From assembly GCA_015075405.1 (NCBI GenBank), contig JABTUK010000005.1:875747-939746 (forward strand): DNA of 64,000 nt, given 5' to 3'. The position numbers and the translations under genes were made by a program. This document shows positions 40,290-48,887 of the stretch, one piece after another; positions within the stretch are counted from its first letter, which is position 1, and each line of letters begins with the position of its first letter. Under the pieces are notes generated by a model. It made no database searches. It was not told the origin of the DNA and worked only from the letters and a program-made list of their open reading frames with translations. The stretch comes from Anaerolineales bacterium (lineage in GTDB: Bacteria; Chloroflexota; Anaerolineae; 4572-78; J111).

Positions 40290-43142
40290 ATGCGACGCTT
40301 TTTTTTTATAGTTCTCACCCTTTGCGCCTTACAAACCCTATTTCCAGCTTCGCCCCCCCCGGCTCAGGCCCAATCGCCCGACCCCGTCGCCGACCTTATG
40401 AGCCGTATGTCGGTGGAAGACAAGGTGGGCCAGCTTTTTCTGGTTCCTTTTTCCGGCTCAAACGCCAACCCCGACTCCGATGTTTACCAACTCCTGACCG
40501 AGTACAAAGTCGGCGGCGTTATCCTGCTGGCCTCTAACAGCAACTTTAATAACGACGCCTCCGCCCCCCGCCAGATAGCCGAATTAACCAACAGTCTCAA
40601 AACAACCGCTTTTAATACCAACGGCATCCCCCTGTTTGTCGCCATTGACCAGGAAGGCGACGCCTACCCCTACACCCGCATTACCGGCGGCGTCACCCCC
40701 CTTCCCAGCCAGATGGCAATTGGCGCCACCTGGGATACCGGCAAAGCCGAGGCGGTAGGCCAGATTGTCGGCGAAGAGCTGGCGGCGATGGGTATCAATT
40801 TGTTGCTTGGCCCCGGCCTGGACGTGCTGAACGACCCCCGCCCCACCGGCGCGGGCGACATCGGCATCCGGGTCTTTGGCGGCGACCCGTTTTGGGTCAG
40901 CCAGATGGGCCGGGCCTACATTCGCGGCGTCCACCTGGGCAGCAATGGTCAGGTGGCGACGGTGGCCAAGCACTTTCCCGGTCACGGCGGCAGCGACCGC
41001 CTGCCCGATCTGGAAGTGGCGACGGTGGATAAATCGTTGCAGGAGTTACAGCGGATTGAACTGCCGCCCTTTTTCCACGTCACCGCCGACCTGTCGGAGC
41101 ACCCGGTCTATGCTTCGGATGACGCGCTGGGCGTCACCGATGCGCTCATGTCCAGCCACATTCGCTATCGCGGCTTTCAGGGCGACATCCGCCAATTCAC
41201 CGTGCCGATCAGCTTCGACGCCGAGGGCATGCGCACCTTGATGGCGCTGCCGGAGATTGCCCCCTGGCGGGCGCGGGGCGGCCTGGTTATCAGCGACGCC
41301 CTGGGGGTGCCGGCGGTGCGCAAACATTATGATCCCTCGCTGGAGCAGTTTCCCCACCGGCGCATTGCCAAAGAAGCCTTTCTGGCCGGCAACGACATTT
41401 TGAGCCTGGTCCAATTTGCTCTCCGCTCGCTCTGGCAGGACCAGTTCCCCAACATCAAAGATACCATTTTCTTCTTTCGCACCGAGTACATCAACAACCC
41501 CACCTTCGCCAAGCAGGTGGACGCCTCGGTGGAGCGAATTTTAAGGCTCAAATTAAAGCTTTATAACCAACCCAGCCTCGACGCGCTCAATGTCGAGCCA
41601 GGCCGCGCCCTGGAAGTCGCCAGCCGGCCGCGCCCGGTGATTAATGAGATTGCCCAACAAAGCCTGACCTTGCTCTACCCCTCGCTGGCCGAACTGCGCC
41701 AGCGCCTCCCCCAGCCGCCCCGCCCCGACCAGAAAATACTGATTATCTCCGACACTCGTCTGGTGCGGGAATGTTTCACCGATGACTGCCAGCCGACCGA
41801 AGTGCTGCCCCGCACCGCCCTCCAGGAAACGATTTTGCGCCTGTACGGGCCGGGGGCCAGCGGCCAGATTCAGCCGGAGCAGGTCAGCAATATTACTTTT
41901 TCTGAGTTGAAATCAGCTTTAGGCGGTGTTTTGACCCCGCCGCCGGAGCAGCCGGCCCCGCCCGACCAGCCCAATCCGGTTTTGCAGCTTTCGCCCGACG
42001 AGGTTCGGGCGCGGATTCAGGAGGCGGACTGGCTGATTTTTGCCGCGCTCGATTTGAACACCAGCCGCTTCAGCGACTCCGACGCCTTGAAACTCTTTCT
42101 GGCCCAAGAGAGCGGCATCCTGCGCGACAAAACCTCGATTGTGCTGGCCCTCAATGCGCCTTACTATCTCGACACCACCGAAATCACCAAGCTGACCGCT
42201 TATTTTGGCGTTTACAGCAAAACCGCGCCCCACCTCGAAGCAGCGGTGCGCGCCCTTTTTGGCGAAGCCGAGTTTCCCGGCGCGTCCCCGGTCTCGCTGG
42301 AAGGCATCGGCTACCGGCTGGTGGACGTGCTGGCCCCCAACCCCGATCAAGAGCTGGTCATCGAAACGGTTGAGTTGGCCCCGGAGAGCAATATCGCCCC
42401 GGTGACGGTCAAGGTACGGATTGGGCCGATTGTGGATTATAACGGCCATCTGGCCCCGGATGAAACGCCGGTGGAAATTCGGGCGGCTCTTAACCAGCGC
42501 CAACTGGCCTCAGAAACAGCCCTCACCCAGGCCGGCCTGGCCGAAGCCACTCTGACCCTGACCGAACCAGGCGAGGTCGAAATTTGGGCCGTCGCCGGGC
42601 AAAGCGTCAACTCCCAAAAAATCAGGGTCACGGTGCTGGCCCCACCGACCCCCACCTTCACCCCGGAAACGCCGATCCCCACCCCCACGCCAACCTCGAC
42701 CCCTACGGCCACGCCTCCCCCCGACCCAACGGCGACGCCCTCACCCACACCCGTCGTGCCTGCCGACCAGCCTCCGCCCCCAGCCCCAACGACCTCCCTA
42801 CCGGCCAGCCCCCGCTCCCTGAACAGCGTTGACCTGTTTTCGGCGTTGGGCGCAACGCTACTGGCCGGACTGCTCGGTTTCTGGCTGGGCCAGCAAACGC
42901 ACAAATCCCTCTCCCGCCGGGTCCGCCTGGCTTTGTGGACGCTCATCGGCGGCCTGCTGGCCTACCTGCTCTACGGCGCGGGCTGGCTGCGCCCGGAGCA
43001 GTGGTTGTTAGACCAGCCGGACGTGCTGGCCGGGCATCTGGCCGTGGCCGGCCTGGCCTTTGTGTTTGGCCTGGCTGCCCTGGCCCTGAGCGGGCGCAGC
43101 GACCGCCGACGGCTGACGGCTGACCGGCGCAAGAGCGGATAG
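40290..43142 (+). CDS. Secreted, membrane-anchored GH3 family glycosidase (NagZ-like)
   Basis: The protein has 950 residues with a signal peptide (MRRFFFIVLTLCALQTLFPASPPPAQAQ). The GH3 core shows IDQEGD, KHFPGHG and VISDALG, the signature of beta-N-acetylhexosaminidases of NagZ type, over about residues 30-400. A second alpha/beta domain follows, then a Thr/Pro-rich linker (about 780-840) and C-terminal transmembrane helices (GLLGFWLGQQ and LLAYLLYGAGW regions). It would act on N-acetylglucosamine-containing glycans at the cell surface. Peptidoglycan recycling or extracellular glycan use are both possible. Confidence 0.85.
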   Translation: MRRFFFIVLTLCALQTLFPASPPPAQAQSPDPVADLMSRMSVEDKVGQLFLVPFSGSNANPDSDVYQLLTEYKVGGVILLASNSNFNNDASAPRQIAELTNSLKTTAFNTNGIPLFVAIDQEGDAYPYTRITGGVTPLPSQMAIGATWDTGKAEAVGQIVGEELAAMGINLLLGPGLDVLNDPRPTGAGDIGIRVFGGDPFWVSQMGRAYIRGVHLGSNGQVATVAKHFPGHGGSDRLPDLEVATVDKSLQELQRIELPPFFHVTADLSEHPVYASDDALGVTDALMSSHIRYRGFQGDIRQFTVPISFDAEGMRTLMALPEIAPWRARGGLVISDALGVPAVRKHYDPSLEQFPHRRIAKEAFLAGNDILSLVQFALRSLWQDQFPNIKDTIFFFRTEYINNPTFAKQVDASVERILRLKLKLYNQPSLDALNVEPGRALEVASRPRPVINEIAQQSLTLLYPSLAELRQRLPQPPRPDQKILIISDTRLVRECFTDDCQPTEVLPRTALQETILRLYGPGASGQIQPEQVSNITFSELKSALGGVLTPPPEQPAPPDQPNPVLQLSPDEVRARIQEADWLIFAALDLNTSRFSDSDALKLFLAQESGILRDKTSIVLALNAPYYLDTTEITKLTAYFGVYSKTAPHLEAAVRALFGEAEFPGASPVSLEGIGYRLVDVLAPNPDQELVIETVELAPESNIAPVTVKVRIGPIVDYNGHLAPDETPVEIRAALNQRQLASETALTQAGLAEATLTLTEPGEVEIWAVAGQSVNSQKIRVTVLAPPTPTFTPETPIPTPTPTSTPTATPPPDPTATPSPTPVVPADQPPPPAPTTSLPASPRSLNSVDLFSALGATLLAGLLGFWLGQQTHKSLSRRVRLALWTLIGGLLAYLLYGAGWLRPEQWLLDQPDVLAGHLAVAGLAFVFGLAALALSGRSDRRRLTADRRKSG

Positions 43143-43207
43143 TGGGATAATAAGTTGTTGGGCTGGCTTAAGATATCACCATTTGTTACCAATAAGGTCG
43201 ATTAAGT

Positions 43208-45142
43208 GTGAAATCGTCTCCTTTTAATAAAAGTATCATATTTTTTGTTTTATTAACTCTCATTTCTTTTATAGGCTTGTTGGCCAGATATATATCCACA
43301 ACTCAATCGCTAGATGTTATTGATACAAAAACCCCTAAGATAATATCATGGCGTACTCCCACGCCAACAATAGTTATCCAACCATCGCCTTGGACCTCTA
43401 CTCCTTTTTCGTCCCCCACAGCTACAAATACTCCAATTCTTCCTCCCTTTCCGGCTAAATTAATAGCCGTATTACCAAAAGGGGTTACGCCCAAAAAATC
43501 TACTTCGTGGTCTTTTCAGGCTGGTTGCGGGCAAATCCTTCATATGATTCCTTACCAACTTTCAGATGGTTATCAAAGTCTGGCAGTTATTGAAGAAAAA
43601 GAAGGAATCTATAAATTTGTTTGGGATTTACAACAGGCCGACATTCCACCAATACAGTGGCAAGAAATTTTAGCCTGGAGTGGTAACTATATTCCTGAAA
43701 ATTTGAGGAATATTTCTTTTATGGGATTAGACAAGGCGAACCAATGGTGGATTGGCTATTTTGATGGTTATTGCGAAAAACCAGCGTTATCCGGTTTTAT
43801 TCCGGTTTCCGGGCCGAAAAATATTTTCTATATCATTGGTGCGCCTTATATTGAAGGCAAAACGTTGTTTGAGTATTGGGTTGTGGATCAGGGAAAAATA
43901 TTTCTTTATCACCAGATCAATGGGCGCATGGTTAAACAATGGTCAGTTCAGGATGAGTTTCCGGGCAAAGGCTTTGTGCCGGTTGACCTTGACCTCACCG
44001 GAGATGGGGATCCAGAACGGCTTTTACGCTGGTGGCAAGAAGTTGAGAATGATAACTGGGCTACAGCAATAACAAAGATTCAACTACTGCAAACTAAAGG
44101 GCAAGAGTACCGCTTTATTGGCGAAGTTCTGCCTGGTTGGCAACGGATTGATATTGACCATGACAATGTGGGTGAGTTTCTTCGGTGGCAACCCGCCCAG
44201 CCGAAACAATGGGATATATACAAGTGGAATGGTAATCGTTTTGATTGGAAGGGTAATCTGGCACGCCCAATAGGAGTTAAGCCACACGTGCCTAATTTAC
44301 AGGCACTCCCGTCAATACCAATTGATCTGTATTATTTGATAGGAGGTGTTGTATGGCGATGGCCCCGCGAAGGGGGACCAATGCAGCCGGTAGATCGGTG
44401 GCCAGAAAAGCAATCCGGTGATGATTCCTCTATCATCATTGGAAATCAGCTTTTTCAGCAGGTAAATTTGTGGCCTCAACTACCGCCCTCCCTTAAAAAG
44501 TGTAAACCGCCTCAAGTTAAGCATGAAGTCGTCTCATGGTCGCCGGATTGCCGGTTTGCCCTGGTCAATTATTACCCTTATGACGAAGGCTACCAGTCAC
44601 GCATTTTAAACCCGGCAGATGGAACAACGGTGGAAATCCCGAATAGTTTTGTCTATACCGGAGGCTACTCCATTTTCGCCTGGGATCCGTTGTCACAGTT
44701 TATTATTCATGCAAGAACTAAAAGTGGAGGGCTTTATCAAATAGACCTACCCTCTGGACATGTTAAAACCCTGGTATCTTTGAGCAGCGATAACTTAAAG
44801 AACTGGCACGAGGGTTTTGGAGCAGGTAAGCCTTTTATTCTAAAGGATGGGAGTATCCTTTTTACTATTCAAGGGATTGAACAAGTTGATCTATATCCTC
44901 CACCTGGGGTTTACCGGCTTTTTCCTGATGGCCAATTAAAGCTACTGCTGAATACTCATAATCAAAATGACAATTATGGCTATTATGACAGTCTCAATTT
45001 ATCGCCTGATGAAAGCATGTTTATATATGATGCCCCCAGCGACAATCGACACGTTATCTTACTTGGTCTAACAGATGGCAGCGATGCCTGGGATTTGAGC
45101 ACGGTCTTGGAAGTTGTAAAAGAATTTCGGTGGGGAGATTAA
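43208..45142 (+). CDS. Membrane-anchored extracellular beta-rich protein, unknown function
   Basis: The protein has 644 residues from GTG 43208; a weak AAGG site lies upstream. An N-terminal helix (IIFFVLLTLISFIGLLARYI) anchors it, followed by a Thr/Pro/Ser-rich linker (TPTPTIVIQPSPWTSTPFSSPTAT) and a beta-rich region with repeated Trp/Asp/Gly patterns. The last third has TolB/WD40-like propeller strands (SPDCRFALVNY, SPDESMFIYD). Base composition is AT-richer than its neighbours, hinting at transfer. No catalytic motif is visible. Confidence 0.65.
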   Translation: MKSSPFNKSIIFFVLLTLISFIGLLARYISTTQSLDVIDTKTPKIISWRTPTPTIVIQPSPWTSTPFSSPTATNTPILPPFPAKLIAVLPKGVTPKKSTSWSFQAGCGQILHMIPYQLSDGYQSLAVIEEKEGIYKFVWDLQQADIPPIQWQEILAWSGNYIPENLRNISFMGLDKANQWWIGYFDGYCEKPALSGFIPVSGPKNIFYIIGAPYIEGKTLFEYWVVDQGKIFLYHQINGRMVKQWSVQDEFPGKGFVPVDLDLTGDGDPERLLRWWQEVENDNWATAITKIQLLQTKGQEYRFIGEVLPGWQRIDIDHDNVGEFLRWQPAQPKQWDIYKWNGNRFDWKGNLARPIGVKPHVPNLQALPSIPIDLYYLIGGVVWRWPREGGPMQPVDRWPEKQSGDDSSIIIGNQLFQQVNLWPQLPPSLKKCKPPQVKHEVVSWSPDCRFALVNYYPYDEGYQSRILNPADGTTVEIPNSFVYTGGYSIFAWDPLSQFIIHARTKSGGLYQIDLPSGHVKTLVSLSSDNLKNWHEGFGAGKPFILKDGSILFTIQGIEQVDLYPPPGVYRLFPDGQLKLLLNTHNQNDNYGYYDSLNLSPDESMFIYDAPSDNRHVILLGLTDGSDAWDLSTVLEVVKEFRWGD

Positions 45143-45340
45143 AAAGACAAAGAGACTGTCTCACAACAAGCGTATTCCGAGAGGATGATCACAATTATAG
45201 TTATGTCGGGGTGGATGAGTTAGGTTTTTTGATAGTGACAGGCATTCACTCCTCACTCATACTAAACCGTGTACTCCAGAAGAATTTTGTGAAATCTGTG
45301 CAATCTGTGGTTAAGAAGGTGACGTTCTTAAGGGGGTATT

Positions 45341-46018
45341 ATGCTAGACAATACAATTTTCAAAGATCGCACAGATGCGGACGCGAAGACTTCAGTCGCG
45401 ACGCTACAGAAATGGGGCGGGCTGGCCTCCTTTCTGCTGGCAGCGGCTTTTATCGTTCCGGCGTTCATCTACCTTACGGGCAACTTGCGAGAGGCCAACG
45501 GGCCTTTGGCCTATGCCCTGGCCGATTTCCTATCCGGGCCGGTGTGGGCCGCCAGCCTGGTTACAGTGGTTTATGCCCTCCGGGAGCGCCTCGGCGAGCA
45601 CGCGCCGCGCCGGATGTCGCTGGCGCTGCTTGTTGCTTTGCTTGCGGCAGCGGCGATGGTCGCCGTCGCCTGTATCCGGTCGGCCAACCGCCACTACCAT
45701 CTGGCTCATCCCGAGCTGCATTTGGAGGACTCCACGACGGTTCTGGTGGTGTGGACCACCCTCGTGGCGGGTGCGACTGGGGCAGGCTGGCACTTTCTGG
45801 GGTGGGCGCTGGTGCTGGTCGGATGGGCCGGGTGGACCTCCCGCCGTTTTCCCCGCCCCCTGACCGTGCTGTATTGGGCCGTAGGGGCCGTATCCCTGTT
45901 TGTGTATGTGCTGCCTGGCATCGAGGAGATCGCCATCACCCTGGGTCTGGTGGTAAGTATCTGGCAGGGCCTCCTGCTGTGGAAAGCCCAGCCGGGAGAA
46001 GAGACCGCTGACCGCTGA
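45341..46018 (+). CDS. Polytopic membrane protein, unknown function
   Basis: The protein has 225 residues; ATG 45341 follows AAGGGGG. About six transmembrane helices are visible (GGLASFLLAAAFIVPAFIYL, SLALLVALLAAAAMVAVA, WHFLGWALVLVGWAGW and others). The spacing resembles DUF4386-type membrane proteins, but I am not certain. The alternative longer frame at 45130-46011 overlaps it in another frame and is a GC shadow. The 198-base gap upstream of its start shows no gene. Confidence 0.7.
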   Translation: MLDNTIFKDRTDADAKTSVATLQKWGGLASFLLAAAFIVPAFIYLTGNLREANGPLAYALADFLSGPVWAASLVTVVYALRERLGEHAPRRMSLALLVALLAAAAMVAVACIRSANRHYHLAHPELHLEDSTTVLVVWTTLVAGATGAGWHFLGWALVLVGWAGWTSRRFPRPLTVLYWAVGAVSLFVYVLPGIEEIAITLGLVVSIWQGLLLWKAQPGEETADR

Positions 46019-46071
46019 CCGCCGACCGCCGCAGAGGTTAGTAGCAACTTAAGTTTGATAGAGAGAATTTG

Positions 46072-46761
46072 ATGCTAGGGGCACATTTAGTACCGGGCTA
46101 CTTTGCAGCAGTGAAGTCGCAATCACGATGGAACCAGGAATGGAGTGAACCGCAACGTATCCTGATATGGATAGTAGCGCTTGGTAGTACAGTTATCCCA
46201 GATTTGGATGTTATTTACAACACTCTCTTTCGTGGATTTATTAACCATAGCGTCCTCTGGACACACAGTTTGTTTCCATATATCGGTATAGGATTGTGCT
46301 GGTGGTTGCTATATCGGAACGGACGTTGGCCTTACCTGCAAACACTGATTGGGCTGACAGCGATAGGTGGTTTATCGCATCTGGTGCTAGATGTAATCGC
46401 GCATGGTACGCCTCTATTTTATCCCATTTCATTGATGATGGTTGGTGCCGCCCCATATCGTGTGGTTGAAGGCGGTTTTTGGGCTTATGTGACCGATCCG
46501 ATTTTTCTGTTAGAGCCATTGCTCTTAACTTTAGCAGCAGTACATTTGGTGCTAACTGGGCCAGATGTGAAAAATTGGACTCAATTTGTTACGTTTTGGC
46601 CCATGACAAAATTTGAGCGTTATACGCGAATCAGTGAGTGGAAATCCCGTATAGAAATTCGAGCCTTGACGGTCATTGGACTCATTGGGGGGCTGATATT
46701 ATTTACAATAACTTTCCTGTTATTGTTACCCACCTTACAAAGCGTGGCTATGAGCCTTTAG
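46072..46761 (+). CDS. DUF457/YdjM-like membrane-bound metal-dependent hydrolase
   Basis: The protein has 229 residues from ATG 46072 (a TTG three bases earlier is open). Motifs GAHLVPG near the start, PDLD, THS and SHLVLDVIAHGTPLFYP match the YdjM/DUF457 family of membrane-bound metal-dependent hydrolases. At least four transmembrane helices are seen. It is weakly linked to envelope or DNA-damage functions in other bacteria; the substrate is not known. A hairpin follows at 46775. Confidence 0.75.
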   Translation: MLGAHLVPGYFAAVKSQSRWNQEWSEPQRILIWIVALGSTVIPDLDVIYNTLFRGFINHSVLWTHSLFPYIGIGLCWWLLYRNGRWPYLQTLIGLTAIGGLSHLVLDVIAHGTPLFYPISLMMVGAAPYRVVEGGFWAYVTDPIFLLEPLLLTLAAVHLVLTGPDVKNWTQFVTFWPMTKFERYTRISEWKSRIEIRALTVIGLIGGLILFTITFLLLLPTLQSVAMSL

Positions 46762-46774
46762 CCTTTGTAAAAGG

Positions 46775-46798
46775 GGTGTCAGTTTCAAAACTGACACC
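46775..46798. terminator. Hairpin between convergent genes
   Basis: GGTGTCAGTTT (46775-46785) pairs perfectly with AAACTGACACC (46788-46798). It probably ends both the DUF457 gene and the leftward kinase gene. Confidence 0.6.
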
Positions 46799-46848
46799 AT
46801 CATCCCATGAGGCAACAACGCATCAGTTCCTACCAGTTCCCTCAGTTC

Positions 46849-47865
46849 CTACGAGTAAAACGTCATCCACCACGAAGCGGCCAGCAGCGCCAGGGCCAGG
46901 GCGACCAGCCACCAATTCTCGGCCAGGCTGGCGGCCCAATCGTTGCCGGAAAGTTTGCCAGCGCCCATTGGCAGGGTAAAATCAGAACTGTGCAAAATTT
47001 GCCGCCACTGAGCCACCGAGGCCGGGCGGTCTTTGGGGTGCGGGGCCATGGCCAGGGCGATGGCCTCACTTACGCCAGGCGACACCGCCGGGTTGATGTG
47101 TGATACCGGCGGCAGCGACTCTGGGACCAAAAAACGCTCCTGGGCGCTGGCCGGAGTGTTGCCGGTGAGCAGGTGATACAGGGTCGCGCCCAGGGCGTAC
47201 AGATCGGAGCGGGCATCGGTGTGGCCGAGATGATCCACGTACTGCTCCAGTGGGGCGTAGGGCAGGCTGCCCGCCCCTTGCAGGCCGGTCAGGGTGCTGG
47301 GGTCGTCGGGATCGAGCGGCTTGACCAGGCCAAAGTCAACCAGTTTCAGCCGGCCTTCGGGCGTCAATTTGATGTTGGCCGGCTTGATGTCTCGATGCAG
47401 CACCACCGGCTGGCGGCTATGCAAATACGACAAAGTATCGCATAATTGGTCCATCCAGCCGAGAACCGTTCCCTCGTCGAGAAAACGGGCGTCGCGGCGG
47501 GTTTCGGTGACAATTTCGAGCAGGTTCTGGCCGGGCACAAAATCCATCACCAGGTAGTCCCGCTCACCTTCCGAGAAAAAATCGCTCACTTTGGGCAGGC
47601 CGGGATGGTCCAGCCGGGCCAGGGTTGAGGCTTCTTGATAAAATTGTTTGCGGGCGGCCTGGGTCATCGCCGGGTTCTGAGTCGGCAGGGGGAACGTCTC
47701 CTTGATGGCGCATTGGCGGCCTTCCAGCCGGTTATCGTCGGCCAGGTAGACCGCGCCCATACCACCCGCACCGATCAGGCCGACAATGCAGTAGCGCTCG
47801 CGCAGGATTTCGCCGGGTTGAAGGTTGGCAGGCAAGATTCCTCCGGGGAGAGTAGCAAGTATCAT
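46849..47865 (-). CDS. Ser/Thr protein kinase with C-terminal membrane helix
   Basis: The protein has 338 residues. It has a kinase core with GAGGMG, AIKE lysine region, HRDIKPANIK, DFG and the APE-like region PYAPLEQ. A C-terminal transmembrane helix (LAENWWLVALALALLAASWWM) with only a few residues beyond it suggests a tail-anchored kinase with no sensor domain outside. It is divergent from a FHA-winged-helix gene (47994), so the FHA protein is a likely phosphoprotein partner. Confidence 0.85.
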   Translation of the reverse strand: MILATLPGGILPANLQPGEILRERYCIVGLIGAGGMGAVYLADDNRLEGRQCAIKETFPLPTQNPAMTQAARKQFYQEASTLARLDHPGLPKVSDFFSEGERDYLVMDFVPGQNLLEIVTETRRDARFLDEGTVLGWMDQLCDTLSYLHSRQPVVLHRDIKPANIKLTPEGRLKLVDFGLVKPLDPDDPSTLTGLQGAGSLPYAPLEQYVDHLGHTDARSDLYALGATLYHLLTGNTPASAQERFLVPESLPPVSHINPAVSPGVSEAIALAMAPHPKDRPASVAQWRQILHSSDFTLPMGAGKLSGNDWAASLAENWWLVALALALLAASWWMTFYS

Positions 47866-47867
47866 GT

Positions 47868-47950
47868 GTCAAGTGTCACGTGCCAAGTGTCACGTGCCGT
47901 CAAGTCAATAAAGTACTTGACACCTGACACGGGAGTACCTGACACCCGTT
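47868..47950. repeat. Tandem GTGTCACGTGCC-type repeats between kinase and FHA genes
   Basis: AAGTGTCACGTGCC is repeated, and related inverted units (CTTGACACCTGACAC, CCTGACACC) follow. They lie in the shared promoter region of the divergent genes, so they could also be regulator sites. Related units are at 32762. Confidence 0.5.
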
Positions 47951-47993
47951 TAGAGTATCCCAATCTCAAATTACTGTCAAACAGGAGAGACTG

Positions 47994-48656
47994 ATGAGAA
48001 ATTTACAAACAGAACAGGCGCTCTTAATCTGGAAAGAGGGCGACCTGATTAAAGACCAATGGATTTTGAATGACTCCGAGCCGGAAATCACCATTGGCCG
48101 TTCGACCGAGTGCGTCATCAGCATTCCGGTGCGCTGGATTTCGCGGTTGCATGCGGTGCTGCGCCGCCAGGGCGGCCAATTTGTGCTGGAAGACAGCGGC
48201 AGCAAAAACGGCGTTTTTGTCAACGGCCAGCGGGTGCTCAAGCCGCGCCCGCTCAACGACGGCGATGTGATTCAACTGGCCCCCAGCCTGGAATTGATTT
48301 ACGTGGATAGCGAAGCGACCGCCCCTCTCCCCGGCCAAAAGGGCCTGGGCCTGCACATTGACCAGGCCGAGCGCCAAATTTATGTCCACGGCCAACTGCT
48401 CACCCCGCCCTTGAGCAACCAGCAGTATCAATTATTAGTCATGCTGGCCGAGCGCCCCGGCAAAGTTTACAGCCGCATGGAGGTCATCGAAGCGGCCTGG
48501 CCCGGCGAAGCCGCCGAAGGGGTCAGCGATGATGCCATTGATGCCCTGGTTCGCCGCCTGCGCCAACGCCTGGCCGAGATTGACCCCGATCACGAGTTTA
48601 TTGTCACCGTGCGCGGATATGGTTTTCGCCTGGATACGGGGGCGAGCGGCGCTTAA
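47994..48656 (+). CDS. FHA domain / winged-helix transcriptional regulator
   Basis: The protein has 220 residues. The N-terminal FHA domain (GRSTECVI...ISRLHAVLRRQGGQFVLEDSGSKNGVFVNGQRV) binds phosphothreonine. The C-terminal OmpR/PhoB-type winged helix (QQYQLLVMLAERPGKVYSRMEVIEAAW...VRRLRQRL) binds DNA. No receiver domain is present, so activity probably depends on phosphothreonine made by a Ser/Thr kinase. The divergently transcribed kinase at 46849 is the natural partner. Confidence 0.85.
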   Translation: MRNLQTEQALLIWKEGDLIKDQWILNDSEPEITIGRSTECVISIPVRWISRLHAVLRRQGGQFVLEDSGSKNGVFVNGQRVLKPRPLNDGDVIQLAPSLELIYVDSEATAPLPGQKGLGLHIDQAERQIYVHGQLLTPPLSNQQYQLLVMLAERPGKVYSRMEVIEAAWPGEAAEGVSDDAIDALVRRLRQRLAEIDPDHEFIVTVRGYGFRLDTGASGA

Positions 48657-48887
48657 AGAATGAAGGATGAAGGCGGAAGGATGAATATTTAGAGCCAGGG
48701 CGTGAAACTAAAGCGATTCTGTTGGCAAACTCAAACTCGGAGGTCTAAAGATGCGGGGCTGAAGCCGCCGCACTCAAAGGGCAAAGCTCTCCGAGCTAAA
48801 ATTCAGCCCGCTAGGGCTTCGCTCTCTCAGGCCGACGGCTTCAGCCTCGGCCATTTGGCTTTGCTTCAGACTAAAGTGAGGGATGAT

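Noticed and set aside
45130..46011. Overlapping 293-residue frame ahead of the membrane protein at 45341
   Set aside because: It overlaps the well-supported hydrophobic protein in another frame, is Gly/Arg/Ala-rich, and lacks a good start site.
47868..47950. CRISPR array from tandem GTGTCACGTGCC repeats
   Set aside because: The units are short, adjacent and without regular spacers; no cas genes are nearby.
48702..48887. N-terminal extension of the GH44 protein
   Set aside because: The extension precedes a clear signal peptide and lies in repeat-like intergenic sequence.
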